Source of the DNA: Verrucomicrobiota bacterium
Lineage (GTDB): Bacteria; Verrucomicrobiota; Verrucomicrobiia; Limisphaerales; J093
DNA length: 64,000 nt
Assembly (NCBI GenBank): GCA_027493615.1
Contig: JAOSKK010000036.1
Location: 248,001 to 312,000 of the forward strand
Direction of reading: 5' to 3'
In this document: positions 33,102 to 43,398 of the stretch, piece by piece
Layout of the letters: each line of letters opens with the position of its first letter
Numbering within the stretch: position 1 is the stretch's first letter
Translations under genes and position numbers: made by a program
Notes under the pieces: model-generated
The model's input: the letters and a program-made list of their open reading frames with translations, nothing else
Told to the model about the DNA's origin: nothing
Databases searched by the model: none

Positions 33102-34840
33102 TTAGCCCCATCCCGCCCGTGCTGTCCAACCGAACCTCGGCCCCGACCCGCCCCCGCCGGCACCCCCCGCCACCGGCTCGGCCAACAGGTCATACGCGGT
33201 GTGGCCTACCACCCGCACCCGCGCAAAGTTCCCTCTGCGCGCCGTCCCCGCACATACACCCGCCCGTCAATGTCCGGCGCGTCCGCTTCACCCCGCGCCA
33301 CAGACCACCGCTCCCGACGCATCGGCAGCGTCTCGGGTTCCCCGGCCCGCAGGAATCCGTGTTCCCAGTTGACGACCTGCGCCGACGCCATGGTCCCGCG
33401 TGATGCCTCCCCTTCCACCAACACCCGCAGCTCGCGCCCCACCCACGCCGCCCCGATTGACTCCGCCACCTCCCGTTGCACCGCCATGGCCCGTTCCCGT
33501 CGCCGCTGCCGTACCCGCCCCGAAACCTGCCCGGCCATCCGACCCGCCACCGTCCCGTCCTCCCGCGAGTATGGGAAGACCCCCAGCCGTTCGAACCGGG
33601 TCGCGCGAATGAACGCCAGCAGATCCTCGAACATCGCCTCGGTCTCCCCGGGAAACCCGACGATGAAGGTCGTTCGCAAGGTCAGCCCCGGAATCCCGGC
33701 CCGCAGGCGGCCCAGCAGCGACTCAATATGGGCGCGCGACGTCTCGCGGCGCATGCGTTGCAGCATCACGTCGTGGATGTGCTGAAGCGGCAGGTCCACG
33801 TAGCGCGCCACCTTCGGGCACGCCGCCATCGTGGCGATGAGCTCGTCGGTCCAGTGCGCCGGATGGGTGTAGAGCAGGCGGATCCAGAAGTCGCCCGGCA
33901 GGGCGTTCAACTCGCGCAAGAGCCGGCTCAACGTCGGCACCTCCGCCGGCAATGCGGCCGTCGCCGCGGCGAACCGCGCCGGCGAAGCCAGCCCGCCCTG
34001 CGGGTTCGGACGCCGGTCCAGCCCGTAGTACGTCGAGTCCTGGGAAATCAGGTTGAGCTCCTTCACCCCCGACGCCACGAGCTGCCGCGCCTCCTCCACG
34101 ATGTCGTCCAGCGGACGACTCCGATGACGCCCGCGCATCCGGGGAATGATACAGAAGCTGCAGGGATGGTTGCACCCCTCGGCGATCTTCACATAGGCAA
34201 AGTGGCGTGGCGTCAGCCGAAACCGCGGCGTCGCATAGTCCGGGACGTACGTTGGTCGGGCATCCACCTCGACCCACGCCTCGGCCCGATCAGAAGATTC
34301 CGGCCGCGCCTGACCCAGCTCCGCCAATTGCTGCGTAATCTCCCCCTTCGCCCTTCGCCCTTCGCCCTTCGCCCTTCGCCCTTCCCCCAACCGTTCGGCC
34401 CGCCGGGCCAGCGCCTCGCGCACTACTGTCCCCACGCGCGCCACCTGATCGATCCCCATGAACGCATCGACCTCCGGGAACAGGCGGGGAAGCTCGTCGC
34501 GAAACCGCTGGGACAGGCAGCCCGCAACGATCAGTGCCTGGTGCGGCTGTCGGGCATCGCGCACCGCGGCCGACTCGAGGATGCTGTCCACGCTCTCCTC
34601 CTGCGCGGCGTCGATGAACGAACATGTGTTCACGATCACCGCGTCCGCCTGCGTGGGGTCGTTGATCACCTCGACTCCGTCCTTGAGCAGCGTGCCCAAC
34701 ATGATTTCGGCGTCCACGAGGTTCTTGGCGCAGCCCAGCGAGACCATCCCCACGCGGAGCGGCGGGCGGGCGGCGGCGGGTGAATTCGGACCGGCAGCGG
34801 GCACGCGGCCGACCGGGACCGGACGGGACGATCGGTTCAT
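33102..34840 (-). CDS. rimO: Ribosomal protein S12 methylthiotransferase
   Basis: A radical-SAM enzyme that methylthiolates Asp of ribosomal protein S12. Order: UPF0004 domain with SLGCAKNLVDAE, NTCSFIDAAQEES and VAGCLSQRF (three cluster Cys); a low-complexity Arg/Lys/Gly linker; radical-SAM CxxxCxxC in KIAEGCNHPCSFCIIPRMRG; and a C-terminal TRAM domain. The sequence as given ends early at 33206. Adding one G (plus-strand C run 33246-33249) restores VRGTARRGNFARVRVVGHTA and a stop at 33102, the usual TRAM ending. The ATG shares one base with the rodZ-like stop. The linker is encoded by a heptanucleotide repeat. Confidence 0.93.
34347..34381 (+). repeat. Heptanucleotide tandem repeat inside rimO
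   Basis: Five perfect TTCGCCC units with degenerate flanks. On the coding strand they encode the GEGRRAKGEGRRAKGE linker of RimO. Because the unit is seven bases, gain or loss of one copy shifts the rimO frame. Confidence 0.9.
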
Positions 34841-35341
34841 CAGCGCGGCGGGGCGGGGATGGGGAGCAGTTCGGCGTTCGTGTCCGCGGTGGGCTGATAC
34901 ACGGCCGGTTCGAGCCCGGCCAGGGGATCCGACGTCTGTGCCCGATCGATCGCCCGATAGATCAGCGTCGCCACCAGAACCACCCCCTACCAAGGCCGCC
35001 ACCGGCAGGACGAGTCGCCACGGCACCAGCGAGAGCCGCAGCATCACGCGGTCCAGCGTCCCCGAGGCCTCACCCGTAAGGCTGGGATGTTCGCGAAACC
35101 GTGCCGTCTGCGCCAGTTCAGCATCCAACGCGGTCATGACGGCACTCTCGTCCGCCTTCACCAGACGCGCATAGGTCCGCACAAACCCGCGAATGTAAAC
35201 GGGCGCCGTGAACACCTCGTAATTCCCGGCTTCGACGGCCTCGACGCGATCCACCCGCATTTTCGTCTGCTGGGCGACCTGCGCTGGCGTCAACCCGGCG
35301 GCCTCGCGGGCAGCCCGCAATTGTTCGGCAACAGTGGCCAT
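34840..35341 (-). CDS. RodZ-like HTH membrane protein
   Basis: About 166 residues after correction. Cytoplasmic HTH_25 domain (EQLRAAREAAGLTPAQVAQQ, VDRVEAVEAGNYEVF, PVYIRGFVRTYARLV) as in RodZ, which links MreB to the cell wall. One membrane helix follows (RLVLPVAALVGVVLVATLIY) with a short outer tail ending PIPAPPR. The helix is only continuous if one base is removed from the C5 run at 34983-34987; otherwise the frame runs into rimO. The stop then overlaps the rimO ATG by one base. It lacks the large periplasmic domain of E. coli RodZ. Confidence 0.8.
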
Positions 35342-35423
35342 TGGCCCGGACGCTAGTGAACCCCTCCGGAAATGACAACGGCAGACCGCACCGGGCGGGT
35401 CCTGCTCCCCGGCGGATGCATGC

Positions 35424-35570
35424 TCACGCAATAATTGTCGTTGACCAGGGGCGGTTGCAGATCAGGTCGAAGGCCTTCTGCTCGATGGCTCGCCCGCACC
35501 GGAACCGGTTGCTACCGCTCTTGGTCCGGGCGAACGCTGTCATCAGTTCCGCCCAGGTGCGTTTGGTCAT
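35424..35570 (-). CDS. Short unrecognised frame beside tRNA-Phe
   Basis: 48 residues starting MTKRTWAELMTAFARTKSGS and continuing GRAIEQKAFDLICNRPW. The frame is open further upstream into the tRNA gene, so it is probably the tail of something interrupted, perhaps the mobile element whose integrase stub lies on the other side of the ISAs1 insertion. Not recognised. Confidence 0.25.
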   Translation of the reverse strand: MTKRTWAELMTAFARTKSGSNRFRCGRAIEQKAFDLICNRPWSTTIIA

Positions 35571-35656
35571 GCGCGGGTCGGAACCCGCCAGGTAGGCCTT
35601 GGTGTCCGCTGGGGCCCAAAATCCTCCCAAACCTTTTCTGACCAAGCAGATCTGTG

Positions 35657-35732
<76 letters not shown>

Positions 35733-35901
35733 AAACCAACTCTAAACCAGCGACTCGCGCGCCACTCCCTCCCCCTCAGCATCTCCGATTGCAACCGTGA
35801 ACCGCAACCCCGGATCCCCACCACAATCTCCACCCCATCCGAAGCCACAGGAACCGATCGTCCGACCGTCTTCACTCATCTACCTCGGGTCGGGGAGACT
35901 C

Positions 35902-37073
35902 TCAGCCGCCACGCAACGTCGGAGACATACTACGGGCTGCACAAAAGCAGCGGCAAGCAGTTTCGACAGGGCCGTTCTGGAGTCGGATTGGGCGGGTGAG
36001 CAAATGGATCACCTGTCCCGGGCGGCGGCTCATCTTGGCCAGGAAGGTGGGACAGGTTCGATCCCGGGCGCAGGGCTGACGCCGGGCCCACGCGCGGGCC
36101 TCGCCTTGCACGGCGCGTCGCAGGATGCCCAGCACCGTGGCCGCCACCGGATGAGCCACCCGGCAGCGATCCTCACCCGCGCTGACATCCAAGGGATAAT
36201 GCGTGCCGTTCTCGATGCTCCAGTACTGGCGCGCCAACTCCAGGAGCCGGCGCGCATCGGCTTGCGTCGGCGTCAGGCTGGTGATGAGCCAGACCGTCTC
36301 GACCTCCTGCCGGCCGTTGGCCAGGACCCGGATGCGGTCCAGCCGGGCCACCTGGGCCACGTGCGGAAAACCCATTTGGGCCGGGGTCACTTCCTTCACG
36401 GCAATGCCGCGCCACTCGAGGCGTCCGTGTCCCTGTTCGACCGTGAGCAGTTGAGGGGGAAAAATCTTCCGGAAGGAAGTGGCGCGCTTGTTCTTGGAGG
36501 TCGGGCTGGTTGCCTTGCCATCGAGTACCACGACCCCGCCGTCGGCGGCGCCATAGCGGGCCTTCTGCCACGTCCAGAGGGCCTGTTGAAACGCCGGCAC
36601 CGGCACGGCTTTGAGCACCCGGTACACACAGTTCTCCGTCGGCACGTCGTACTGGCGGCGGCGGCGGTTGAACCAACAGCGCAAGGCCGATCGCTGGCGC
36701 GGGCTCAGGTCCTGGGCAAAGAGCGCCACGCCCCGATGGCCCCCTGGCCGCCGCTGAGCAAGTAGGCAAAGGTGATCGCCAGCACCGTCGCCTGCCGATG
36801 CCGCAACCCCTGGGCGTCCCGACTCTCGGGCACGGCCTCATGGAGCACCTGCCAGAGACTGCGCAAGGCCTCCCCCGCCAGCAGACAATGGCGCGGGGTG
36901 GTCCGTTCCTGCGCCCCCCAACGGGCCGGCAACTGCCGCGCGCGCAGGCCCTGGCAGGCGTGCTTGACCAGTTCCCGCACAAACAACTGCTTGGGCCGAT
37001 CATGGGCCTCGTAGAAGTCCTCCCGCACCCGGCGGCACCGGGCCGTCGAGCCCAGCGCCTCCCACCCCGTCAC
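35902..37073 (-). pseudogene. ISAs1-family transposase, frameshifted
   Basis: Two frames join near 36735. The N-terminal part includes RQATVLAITFAYLLSGGQGA and IG; the catalytic part has VVVLDGKATSPTSKNKRATS, LEWRGIAVKEVTPAQMGFPH, VWLITSLTPTQADARRLLEL, and ARQYWSIENGTHYPLDVSAG with VAATVLGILR. These are the DDE segments of ISAs1/transposase-11 proteins: Asp in the LDGK region and Glu in the W-IEN motif. One missing G at the join would restore an intact protein (AIGAVALFAQDLSPRQR). The 5' end and the element's termini are unclear. It interrupts the region between two tRNA genes that also holds an integrase stub. Confidence 0.8.
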
Positions 37074-37378
37074 CTTGTACGCCGTGCCGCGGAACCACTC
37101 AGGTTGGCCTCGTAGAGCTTCAGGAGGTCGTTGAGCACGATGCTGACCGATGGAGGCTTGGCCGGGTCTGCCAGGGACGGCGGAGCACCATCTGTTGCTG
37201 GCGCGACGGGCGGCGCGGGCGGTGTGGCGACGCCTGGCGTAGCCAGCCGTTCGCCGATTTTTCTTCGCGCTTCGTCGCGGTCAGCGGTGCCGAGCGACCG
37301 CCAGATTGTCCAGCCTTTGACCTTCCGCACCAGGTAGTAGGTGCCAGTCTCGACGTAGCGGAACAGGTTGGTGGCCAC
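37074..37378 (-). pseudogene. Tyrosine integrase N-terminal stub
   Basis: About 100 residues: MATNLFRYVETGTYYLVRKV and KGWTIWRSLGTADRDEARRK, the arm-binding (AP2-like) domain of a tyrosine recombinase. A Pro/Ala linker and the start of the core-binding helix (VSIVLNDLLKLYEANL) follow before a stop. The catalytic domain is missing where the ISAs1 sequence begins. It is encoded about 100 bases from tRNA-Ala, the usual place of an integrase beside its attachment site. Confidence 0.65.
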
Positions 37379-37475
37379 GCGCCGGAATCGTGCACCGTGG
37401 CTGAAAGGTTACAGCGGAGGTTAGAACGGCTTCGGAAGCCGCCGCCGTAGGGCGGCGTAAGTGATTGATCTGGAG

Positions 37476-37550
37476 TGGTGGAGCCGAGGGAGTCGAACCC
37501 CTGACCTTCTCATTGCGAACGAGACGCTCTGCCAACTGAGCTACGACCCC
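37476..37550 (-). tRNA. tRNA-Ala (CGC)
   Basis: 75 nt with encoded CCA. Acceptor stem GGGGTCG pairs with CGGCTCC and contains the G3-U70 pair that identifies alanine tRNAs. The anticodon loop is TTCGCAA (anticodon CGC); the T arm contains GGTTCGACTCC. The 3' end lies about 100 bases from the integrase stub. Confidence 0.93.
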
Positions 37551-37750
37551 ACACCATCTGCTCGGCGGCGACGTAACCCGCGCGCCCGCCGGCGGACATG
37601 CAGGACTATGCCGCGCGGTGGATTGCCGGCAAGCCCAAAACGCGCAACCCAAGAGGCCGCAAGACGGCGCGTCGTCCGTCCCGAGCAGCCGACCTTCAGA
37701 TTCTGCCAACGAGAGCAGCAACACGCAGAGTGCCCACGCCGCAGAGAAGC

Positions 37751-39278
37751 TTAACGGCGCACAAAGAGGCCCGGCGTGGAGGCAACGGGGTGGTAGTCGG
37801 CCTCAAGTTGGTCTTCGAGCCCAAAGGCTCCGCGCCGCCACTTCGAGAGCAAGATCACCTCCGGACGATATCGCCCCAAGTAGTCACGGACCTGCTCCGG
37901 CGTGAGTTGGCCTGACCAGAGGCGCTTCCAGGGTATCACCGCCAGTTCCGGCGGAACAGCCAGTCGCGCCCAGAAGGCGGCGAGGAGGTCGTGGGTGAAA
38001 ACCCAGCGCGCCCCGTGACCGTGGTCTCGCAGCGCCTCGACGTGACGTTCCTGGTTCGCAGGGGGCCTGCCGCAGGCCCCGCAGTTCTCGTGCGCCCCTT
38101 TCCAGCGCCAGGCCGAACCCGCCCGCGCACGCCAGCGACCAACTGAACCAGGCCACAGCAGGCCACCCCCAGCCGGCGCGGCCCAAAGACGGAAACCTGC
38201 GCCAGATCCGGCGATAGCCCTCCACCACACCTGCCCCGCCCAGCCACCCCAGCGGGATGCCGAAATGCAGGAGGTAATACGACCAGAAGGGCCGGTGTTG
38301 CCAGTGAACCAGCAGCGCCGTGAGCACCCAGACCACCGGAAACCACAATCCCCTTTGACGCAGCTTCAGTTGCAGGGCCAGCCCCAGCAGGGCGAGCAAC
38401 ACCAGCCCGGCATCATCCAGCCACTGCTCGGGGCGCAACGCCAGGCCTCCTGTGCGGGCCGCCACGCGCGTGCCCGCCGAAAAGTGCGAGCGGGCAAACA
38501 TCGTCCAGGCCCCCGGGCCGTAGTACAGCAGGACCACCAGGCCAAAGGCGCCCCCAAGCAGCCCAGCCACAGCCACGCATCGCCCCAGCCACATCGGCAC
38601 CGACGCGATCGGTCTGTCCGGCCCGTCAACGGAGCCGCCGCGCCAGGGCGGTCTGCGCCGCCCGATTCCCCGCCGGTCAACCAAGCCACCGCGAACGCCG
38701 GCAGCAGCAAGCCGGCCGTAAACTTCACTTGCAGCGCGCAGCCCATCAGCATGCCGGACACCGCCAGCCAATGCCGCCCGGCGCCATCAGCCCAGCGGTA
38801 CCAAGCCCACACCGCCGCCAACCCCCAGCGCAAAAGCCGGCAAGTCGAGCATCACCGACACGCTCAGGGTGAGAAACTGCGAGGCGGAGGCCAGCAAGGC
38901 CACAGCCACCACGCCGGCCCACCGATTGACGCAGCGCCGGGCCAGTCCGTACAGCACCGCCACCAGCACCACCGCAAACCCAACGCTGAGCAATCGCCCC
39001 ACGGCGGCCGAAGGCCCAAACCACCGAAACAACAGCGCCAGCAATTCGGTGTGCAGCGGCGGTTGGTCGTTCCAGAACGCCCCGTAGAGGGCGTGCCCCT
39101 GGCTGACCAGCAGGGCCTTCATCAGTTCAAATCCCTCATCCGCGTTGAACTGAAACGCCGTCCGCCACGGCGTCAGGAGCAACAGCGCCAGCCCAAAGCC
39201 CAGCGGCAACGCCAGGTCCACCACGCGGCCGCCGTGGCGCCAGCTCAGCCCGCCCACTGGTAGTTGAGGAAACGCCAT
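37751..39278 (-). CDS. GT39-type membrane glycosyltransferase, frameshifted
   Basis: About 500 residues when three frames are joined. N-terminus: LPLGFGLALLLLTPWRTAF, then NADEGFELMKALLVSQGHAL and WNDQPPLHTELLALLFRWFG, with the acidic motif of ArnT/PMT-like enzymes on the first outer loop. Many membrane helices follow (LGGAFGLVVLLYYGPGAW; WSYYLLHFGIPLGWLGGAG), then a soluble C-terminal part (YRPEVILLSKWRRGAFGLED). These enzymes transfer sugars from polyprenyl-phosphate carriers on the outer face of the membrane. The start overlaps the end of the preceding mannosyltransferase-like gene by 34 bases. Breaks fall near 38780 and 38110. Confidence 0.7.
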
Positions 39279-40499
39279 AGCAGGATCAGGTGAAGCCCGA
39301 CGCTGACCGTCAGCGCCCCGCCCAGCGGCCAGCGCCACTTGGCGGTGCTCAAGACCGCTGCGCCCGCCAAGAACACCGGAAACGCACACGATGCAAAGCG
39401 CAGGAAGGACACGAATGTCCCGCTCATAGCCGGAATCACCGCGAGCATCAGGGTCCAGGCCACCAAGTCCCTGCCCCGCCGCCACAGCACCGGTAGCGCA
39501 TACAGCACCAACAGAAATCCCAACCGGTCCAGCACCGAGCCGGTGAACTCATGCCAGGCGCGCACCTCGAAGAAGCCCTTCACGAACTTTGGCACGTCCC
39601 ACAAGTTCGAAATCGCGTGCACGCCCCAGTATCCTTGGGCCTCGATACCGGCCCACGGGTCGCCAGTCCATTGCCACATCAGGGCCAGATACACCGTCCA
39701 TCCCAACCCCGGGGCCGCCAATAGCAGCCAGGGCGTCTTGAGGAACCCAGACTCCGGAACCCCAATCTGCACGAACCCTTCACTTCTGACTGCTGACTTC
39801 TGCCCGGCCCCAAATGCCAGACGCCAGACCCAAGCCCTCAACCCGCTCTCCCTCGCCAGTACCCACGCGATCGGCAGCACCGCGAACACCCCCACCCCCC
39901 GCGTCAGCGGCAGCAGCAACGCCGCCGCTCCAGCCAGGGTTCGACGCCGCCGTTCCAGCCCCCCACCACAGCCCCATCAGCAGCAGGAAGAAGAGTGCCT
40001 CGGTGTAAAGGAACTGGAAGAACAGCGCACCCGGAAACGCCACCAGCAACGTCAGGGCGAGATCCGCCGTGCGTTCCCCGAAACGCCGGGCGCACAGGCG
40101 ATGAAAGAGGACCCACCCGGCCAGCGAAAGAAGGTTGGCCAGCACCAGACCCGCCAAGAGATGATCCCCGCCCGCCAGCGGGGCCAGCGCCCGAACCAAC
40201 AATGGCCACAGCGGATAGAACGCGACGGAGCGCACCCCCGGCCCATAGCCGTGGCAGCTCAGGTACAGGTAATGCTCCGCATCCCAAGTTGCGACATGCC
40301 GTGCCCACCGTCCGTGCTCCGGCGGCGGCGTCTCCGCCGGGAACCAGTCTTGCCGGATGCGCTCCGCCCCCTCTGCGTCAAAGCCCTCGCCCCACCATAC
40401 GAAGGACAGCACCACGACCCAATAGCCCAGCTTGACGCCTACCAGCGCCAGAGCCACCAACCGCCACCGCGGGGTGCTCCGGTTCATTCGGGACGGCAT
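39245..40499 (-). CDS. PIG-V-like membrane mannosyltransferase
   Basis: About 417 residues joining two frames near 39930. Visible: WDAEHYLYLSCHGYGPGVRS, with the WDxxxY and acidic residue of PIG-V/DUF2029-type GT-C enzymes, followed by VAFYPLWPLLVRALAPLAGG and YTEALFFLLLMGLWWG, where the PLYP-like and TEALF elements are characteristic. A C-terminal series of membrane helices ends LILLWRFLNYQWAG. It probably uses a polyprenyl-phosphate mannose donor; the acceptor is unknown. It lies in a row with a GtrA-like flippase candidate and another GT-C enzyme, suggesting surface glycan decoration. Confidence 0.72.
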
Positions 40500-40520
40500 C
40501 GGTCATCGGCCTCAGCGTGG

Positions 40521-40916
40521 TCAGAGGTGTGTCGCCCAGGCAGGCCGATCCGGCCACGTCAGCCACGCGTTGAGGCCGAAGTTCCAAGCCGTTGCCAGCC
40601 CGATGGCTCCCAAGTTCGCCAGGTACAAGTTCAGCCCCAGCCCAGCGTGGAGCCCGTGCAGGCTCAGAATGGCCAGACCGATCCCCGCCACGCAAATCGC
40701 CTGGAAGCGGAGCAACCGCGTTGCCACGCCCCGCCAGCGCCCCGAAGGTGAGCGGGTGTTAGCTCCGCGAAAGGTCCACACTTCGTTCCATAGGAAGTTG
40801 TTCAGCAACGCGGCCTCCGCGGCCAAGAGTTTGCCAAGTGGCACCGCCCAGCCGCACCCTGCCACCAGCCCGTGCAGGACTGCCATGTCGACCCCCACCC
40901 CACTGGCCCCCACCAC
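40521..40916 (-). CDS. GtrA-like membrane protein
   Basis: About 131 residues with four membrane helices. VVGASGVGVDMAVLHGLVAG, LLNNFLWNEVWTFRGA and ATAWNFGLNAWLTW carry the GtrA signature (VGxxxxxxdxxxl; N-F-x-N-R/E-x-WTF). GtrA proteins flip or support undecaprenyl-phosphate-linked sugars for GT-C enzymes, which are the next two genes. The GTG at 40916 is the first start-like codon, but coding-like residues (RLRQFLRYC) continue upstream to about 40970, so the true start may be obscured by an indel. Confidence 0.75.
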   Translation of the reverse strand: MVGASGVGVDMAVLHGLVAGCGWAVPLGKLLAAEAALLNNFLWNEVWTFRGANTRSPSGRWRGVATRLLRFQAICVAGIGLAILSLHGLHAGLGLNLYLANLGAIGLATAWNFGLNAWLTWPDRPAWATHL

Positions 40917-40986
40917 GCAGTATCTGAGGAACTGCCGCAGCCGCCCGCCACCGCGGGCCCAAAACCGAGCCTGGATGCCAACCTCC

Positions 40987-41807
40987 TCACGGTTCCAGCC
41001 CGGGCCGCTCGGTGGCTCGGGCCTGCAGCCAGCTCAGGTCCGCGTTGCCCGGCGAGGGCGCGTCGTCTCGAGGCGGATCGAGCGTGCGCCCGTCCCGCCA
41101 GCGGTGCGTCTCCACATGCCCGTCCGCATACGCCAGCACCGCGCCGCCGCGGTGCCGTGTGCCTGGCTTGTCCCGTAACACCCAAGCTGCCGGCGTTGCG
41201 GGGTCAAACTCCCATTGCAGCCCGAAGCTCCCGTCGTTGATGGTCTCTTCGCGTTCGTCTATGAACGTGAAGGTCTGAACGGGCCGGAGGACTTCGCCCA
41301 ACCGCCGATAGGTGCGCACCACCGGACTCCCTACTGGCGAGCCGAGGAAGCAGTTCAGAGAGACGGTGCGCACCCGCGGTTGCGTGACCCCCGCCACCGT
41401 CACCGGCCGGGCGGTGGGACACTGGAAGAGGCGGACCTCCCCGCCCAGGTAGGGTATCAGCAGGCTCTGGCGCAGGAGCGCGGTGTTGGTGCAGTCCGGA
41501 CCGGGTAACCCCAGCCACCCCTCGACCCACTTGGCACCTGGCGCCTCGTCGCGACCGTCGGCGTTGGGGGAAGCCGATCCTCGTGGTCATGGGTGTAGAG
41601 CGGCAAGGCCAGGGCGAACTGCCGGAAGTTGGCCGTGCACCGCGCGGTCCGCGTTCGGCCCTTGGCGGCGGACAACGCCGGCAACAGAAGTCCCGCGAGG
41701 ATGCCAATGACCGTCAGGACCACCAGAAGCTCGACCAGAGTGAACGCGAAGCGAGCACCGGGCTGATCTCTGGGGCCACGAGGCGTGCCAAAGGTCCGGT
41801 AGCGCAC
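40987..41807 (-). CDS. H-X9-DG pseudopilin, frameshifted
   Basis: About 270 residues joining three frames. The N-terminal prepilin signal is ARFAFTLVELLVVLTVIGIL with AGLLLPALSAAKGR; the middle includes CTANFRQFALALPLYTHDHE; the C-terminal part has SLNCFLGSPVG, FTFIDEREETINDGSFG and the namesake motif HRGGAVLAYADGHVETHRW (His, nine residues, Asp-Gly). These type-II-secretion-like proteins are massively expanded in Verrucomicrobiota and their substrates are unknown. Breaks lie near 41570 and 41410. It follows the 12-Cys peptide gene by 71 bases on the same strand. Confidence 0.8.
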
Positions 41808-41878
41808 AAGGAGTCAGACAGGGCCGCAGCGCGTTGCTCACGCTCCCGCTGCCGTACCACGCCCACCGCAAACCCTGG

Positions 41879-42214
41879 TCAACATTCGCTCGTGTAGTAA
41901 CCGAGCGTCCGGTAATACTGAAAGCCCGTCAGAGGACAGCCGCACACACCGTTCACATTAGCGCAACCTCTGGTTTCCTGCCAGACGCTGCAGTCTCTCG
42001 GATTGCGAGGGCAGTTCGTACTGCCTTGAATGCAGACACTACAATCCGTGTTGTTGCGGGTGCATCGCCCGCTGCAGTTGGGTGGGGTTCCCGTACACGT
42101 GGCCACCGGCGCACTGGGCTGACCCTGATAGCAGTATTCCGTCAGGCTCTGGGCCAGCAGCAGGCACGCCCCGGCCAGCATCGCCAGCGTGAGGACGAGG
42201 TGATGGGTTTTCAT
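41879..42214 (-). CDS. Secreted cysteine-rich peptide (12 Cys)
   Basis: 111 residues. Signal peptide MKTHHLVLTLAMLAGACLLL with likely cleavage near LAQS; the mature ~90 residues hold 12 cysteines (for example ATCTGTPPNCSGRC, TDCSVC, VCGCPL and a C-terminal SEC), enough for six disulfides. It is Asn/Thr/Pro-rich with no long helix. I do not recognise the family. Its ATG overlaps the stop of the preceding bitopic-protein gene (ATGA), so it is translated as part of a three-gene unit headed by a MauE-like protein. It could be a structural, toxin-like or cofactor-carrying peptide; sequence does not decide. Confidence 0.75.
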   Translation of the reverse strand: MKTHHLVLTLAMLAGACLLLAQSLTEYCYQGQPSAPVATCTGTPPNCSGRCTRNNTDCSVCIQGSTNCPRNPRDCSVWQETRGCANVNGVCGCPLTGFQYYRTLGYYTSEC

Positions 42215-43398
42215 CTCTGGATATGTTGGTTGTTCTCGCTGTGGTTTGCTTTGTTGCCCGGCCTGCCCCATTTCAGGACCAGGACGGGAAAGCTCAGTGC
42301 CGTCAGGAGGATCACCGCGATGGCGAAGGCGAGGCGGCCCCCGGGGCCCAGGCGTGGTTGGGCAAGCAGGGCGCGGGTCCTCTCTGCCTCGAAGAGTTGG
42401 CGCAAGGCGGGGTCATTGGTCCCCGGCCACGGGCTATTGGTCAGGTAGTACTTGATGTTGCTCAGGCGCACCGCTTCATCGGTGAAGCGGTGATCGTCGA
42501 CTGAGAGCGCCCGGGACACCGAGGGCGGGATGACTAGGGGCTGTGTCAAGCCCAGCGCATGGACCTGGCCAAGCCAAGTCATGGTGACTTTCCCCTCGCT
42601 CAGCGTTTCGAAGCGGAACTCCAGCGGCCACTCGACGCCCCCGTAATTGGTGGTCTGCAGCACCCGGTAGCGCGCGGCGACCGTGCCGTCGAGGCCATCG
42701 CGAATCAGGGTCCTCCTCGCCTCCTTGATCTTGGTTTGTTGCGGATCGACATGCCAGTAATGCAGGGTCGTTTTCCGGTTGCGAGCCACCAGGGTATCCA
42801 GCGCCGATGCCGACCAAATCCAGTCCAGACTCTGCACCAGACGGCGGTCAGCCGGGCCGGCCAGAAACGCCACATTGGTCCATCGCAAGGCGTGGGCAAA
42901 GGATTCGTTGAGCGCGAACATCCAGAACGCCGGCCAAGGAGGCGCAGGTCCCGCCTCCCGCTGGATGCGGGAGGGATAGGGGGTCAACGCCAGCCAGAGC
43001 ACCCCCGCGAAGGGGCGAAAGGTCAGGACCTGAGGGCCGTACCAGACCTTCGCCAGCAGGGGTGAGGCCGCCGGGTTGGGCACATGCCGGAGGTGCAAAG
43101 CGAAATCATTGATCATGTAGGAAACCCGGCCATCAGAGACCACCCAGTCGGTGAGGTTCTCGTCCGTCACGTTGATCGCATACCGGTCGCGGTCCACGAC
43201 GACCTCGAACCGGGAACGCTCCAGCAGTTGGGAAGGATCCTCGATGTGATCATAACTCACCACGGTTCCCTGCACGCCCACGGCCGGCTCGGCGGCTCGC
43301 AATACCAGCGCACAAGCCAGGGCCAGGCCGGCACCGAGCAACGCGGGATAAACCAGCCCCAGGGGTTTGCCCGGAGTGTGGGTCTGAGTGCTATTCAT
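42211..43398 (-). CDS. Bitopic exported protein of unknown function
   Basis: 395 residues: an N-terminal signal-anchor (PALLGAGLALACALVLRAAE), a large extracytoplasmic region (VVSYDHIEDPSQLLERSRFE, TDWVVSDGRVSYMINDFALH, LVQSLDWIWSASALDTLV) that looks beta-rich, and a C-terminal membrane helix (LAFAIAVILLTALSFPVLVL) with a short basic tail. There are few cysteines, unlike its downstream partner. The overall shape suggests a lipoprotein-carrier-like or chaperone-like fold, but I recognise no family. Start and stop both overlap neighbouring genes by a few bases, strongly coupling the three. Confidence 0.7.
   Translation of the reverse strand: MNSTQTHTPGKPLGLVYPALLGAGLALACALVLRAAEPAVGVQGTVVSYDHIEDPSQLLERSRFEVVVDRDRYAINVTDENLTDWVVSDGRVSYMINDFALHLRHVPNPAASPLLAKVWYGPQVLTFRPFAGVLWLALTPYPSRIQREAGPAPPWPAFWMFALNESFAHALRWTNVAFLAGPADRRLVQSLDWIWSASALDTLVARNRKTTLHYWHVDPQQTKIKEARRTLIRDGLDGTVAARYRVLQTTNYGGVEWPLEFRFETLSEGKVTMTWLGQVHALGLTQPLVIPPSVSRALSVDDHRFTDEAVRLSNIKYYLTNSPWPGTNDPALRQLFEAERTRALLAQPRLGPGGRLAFAIAVILLTALSFPVLVLKWGRPGNKANHSENNQHIQR

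Noticed and set aside
34347..34381. CRISPR-like repeat
   Set aside because: Units are 7 bp, contiguous and without spacers; it is a simple tandem repeat. No CRISPR array or cas gene was seen anywhere.
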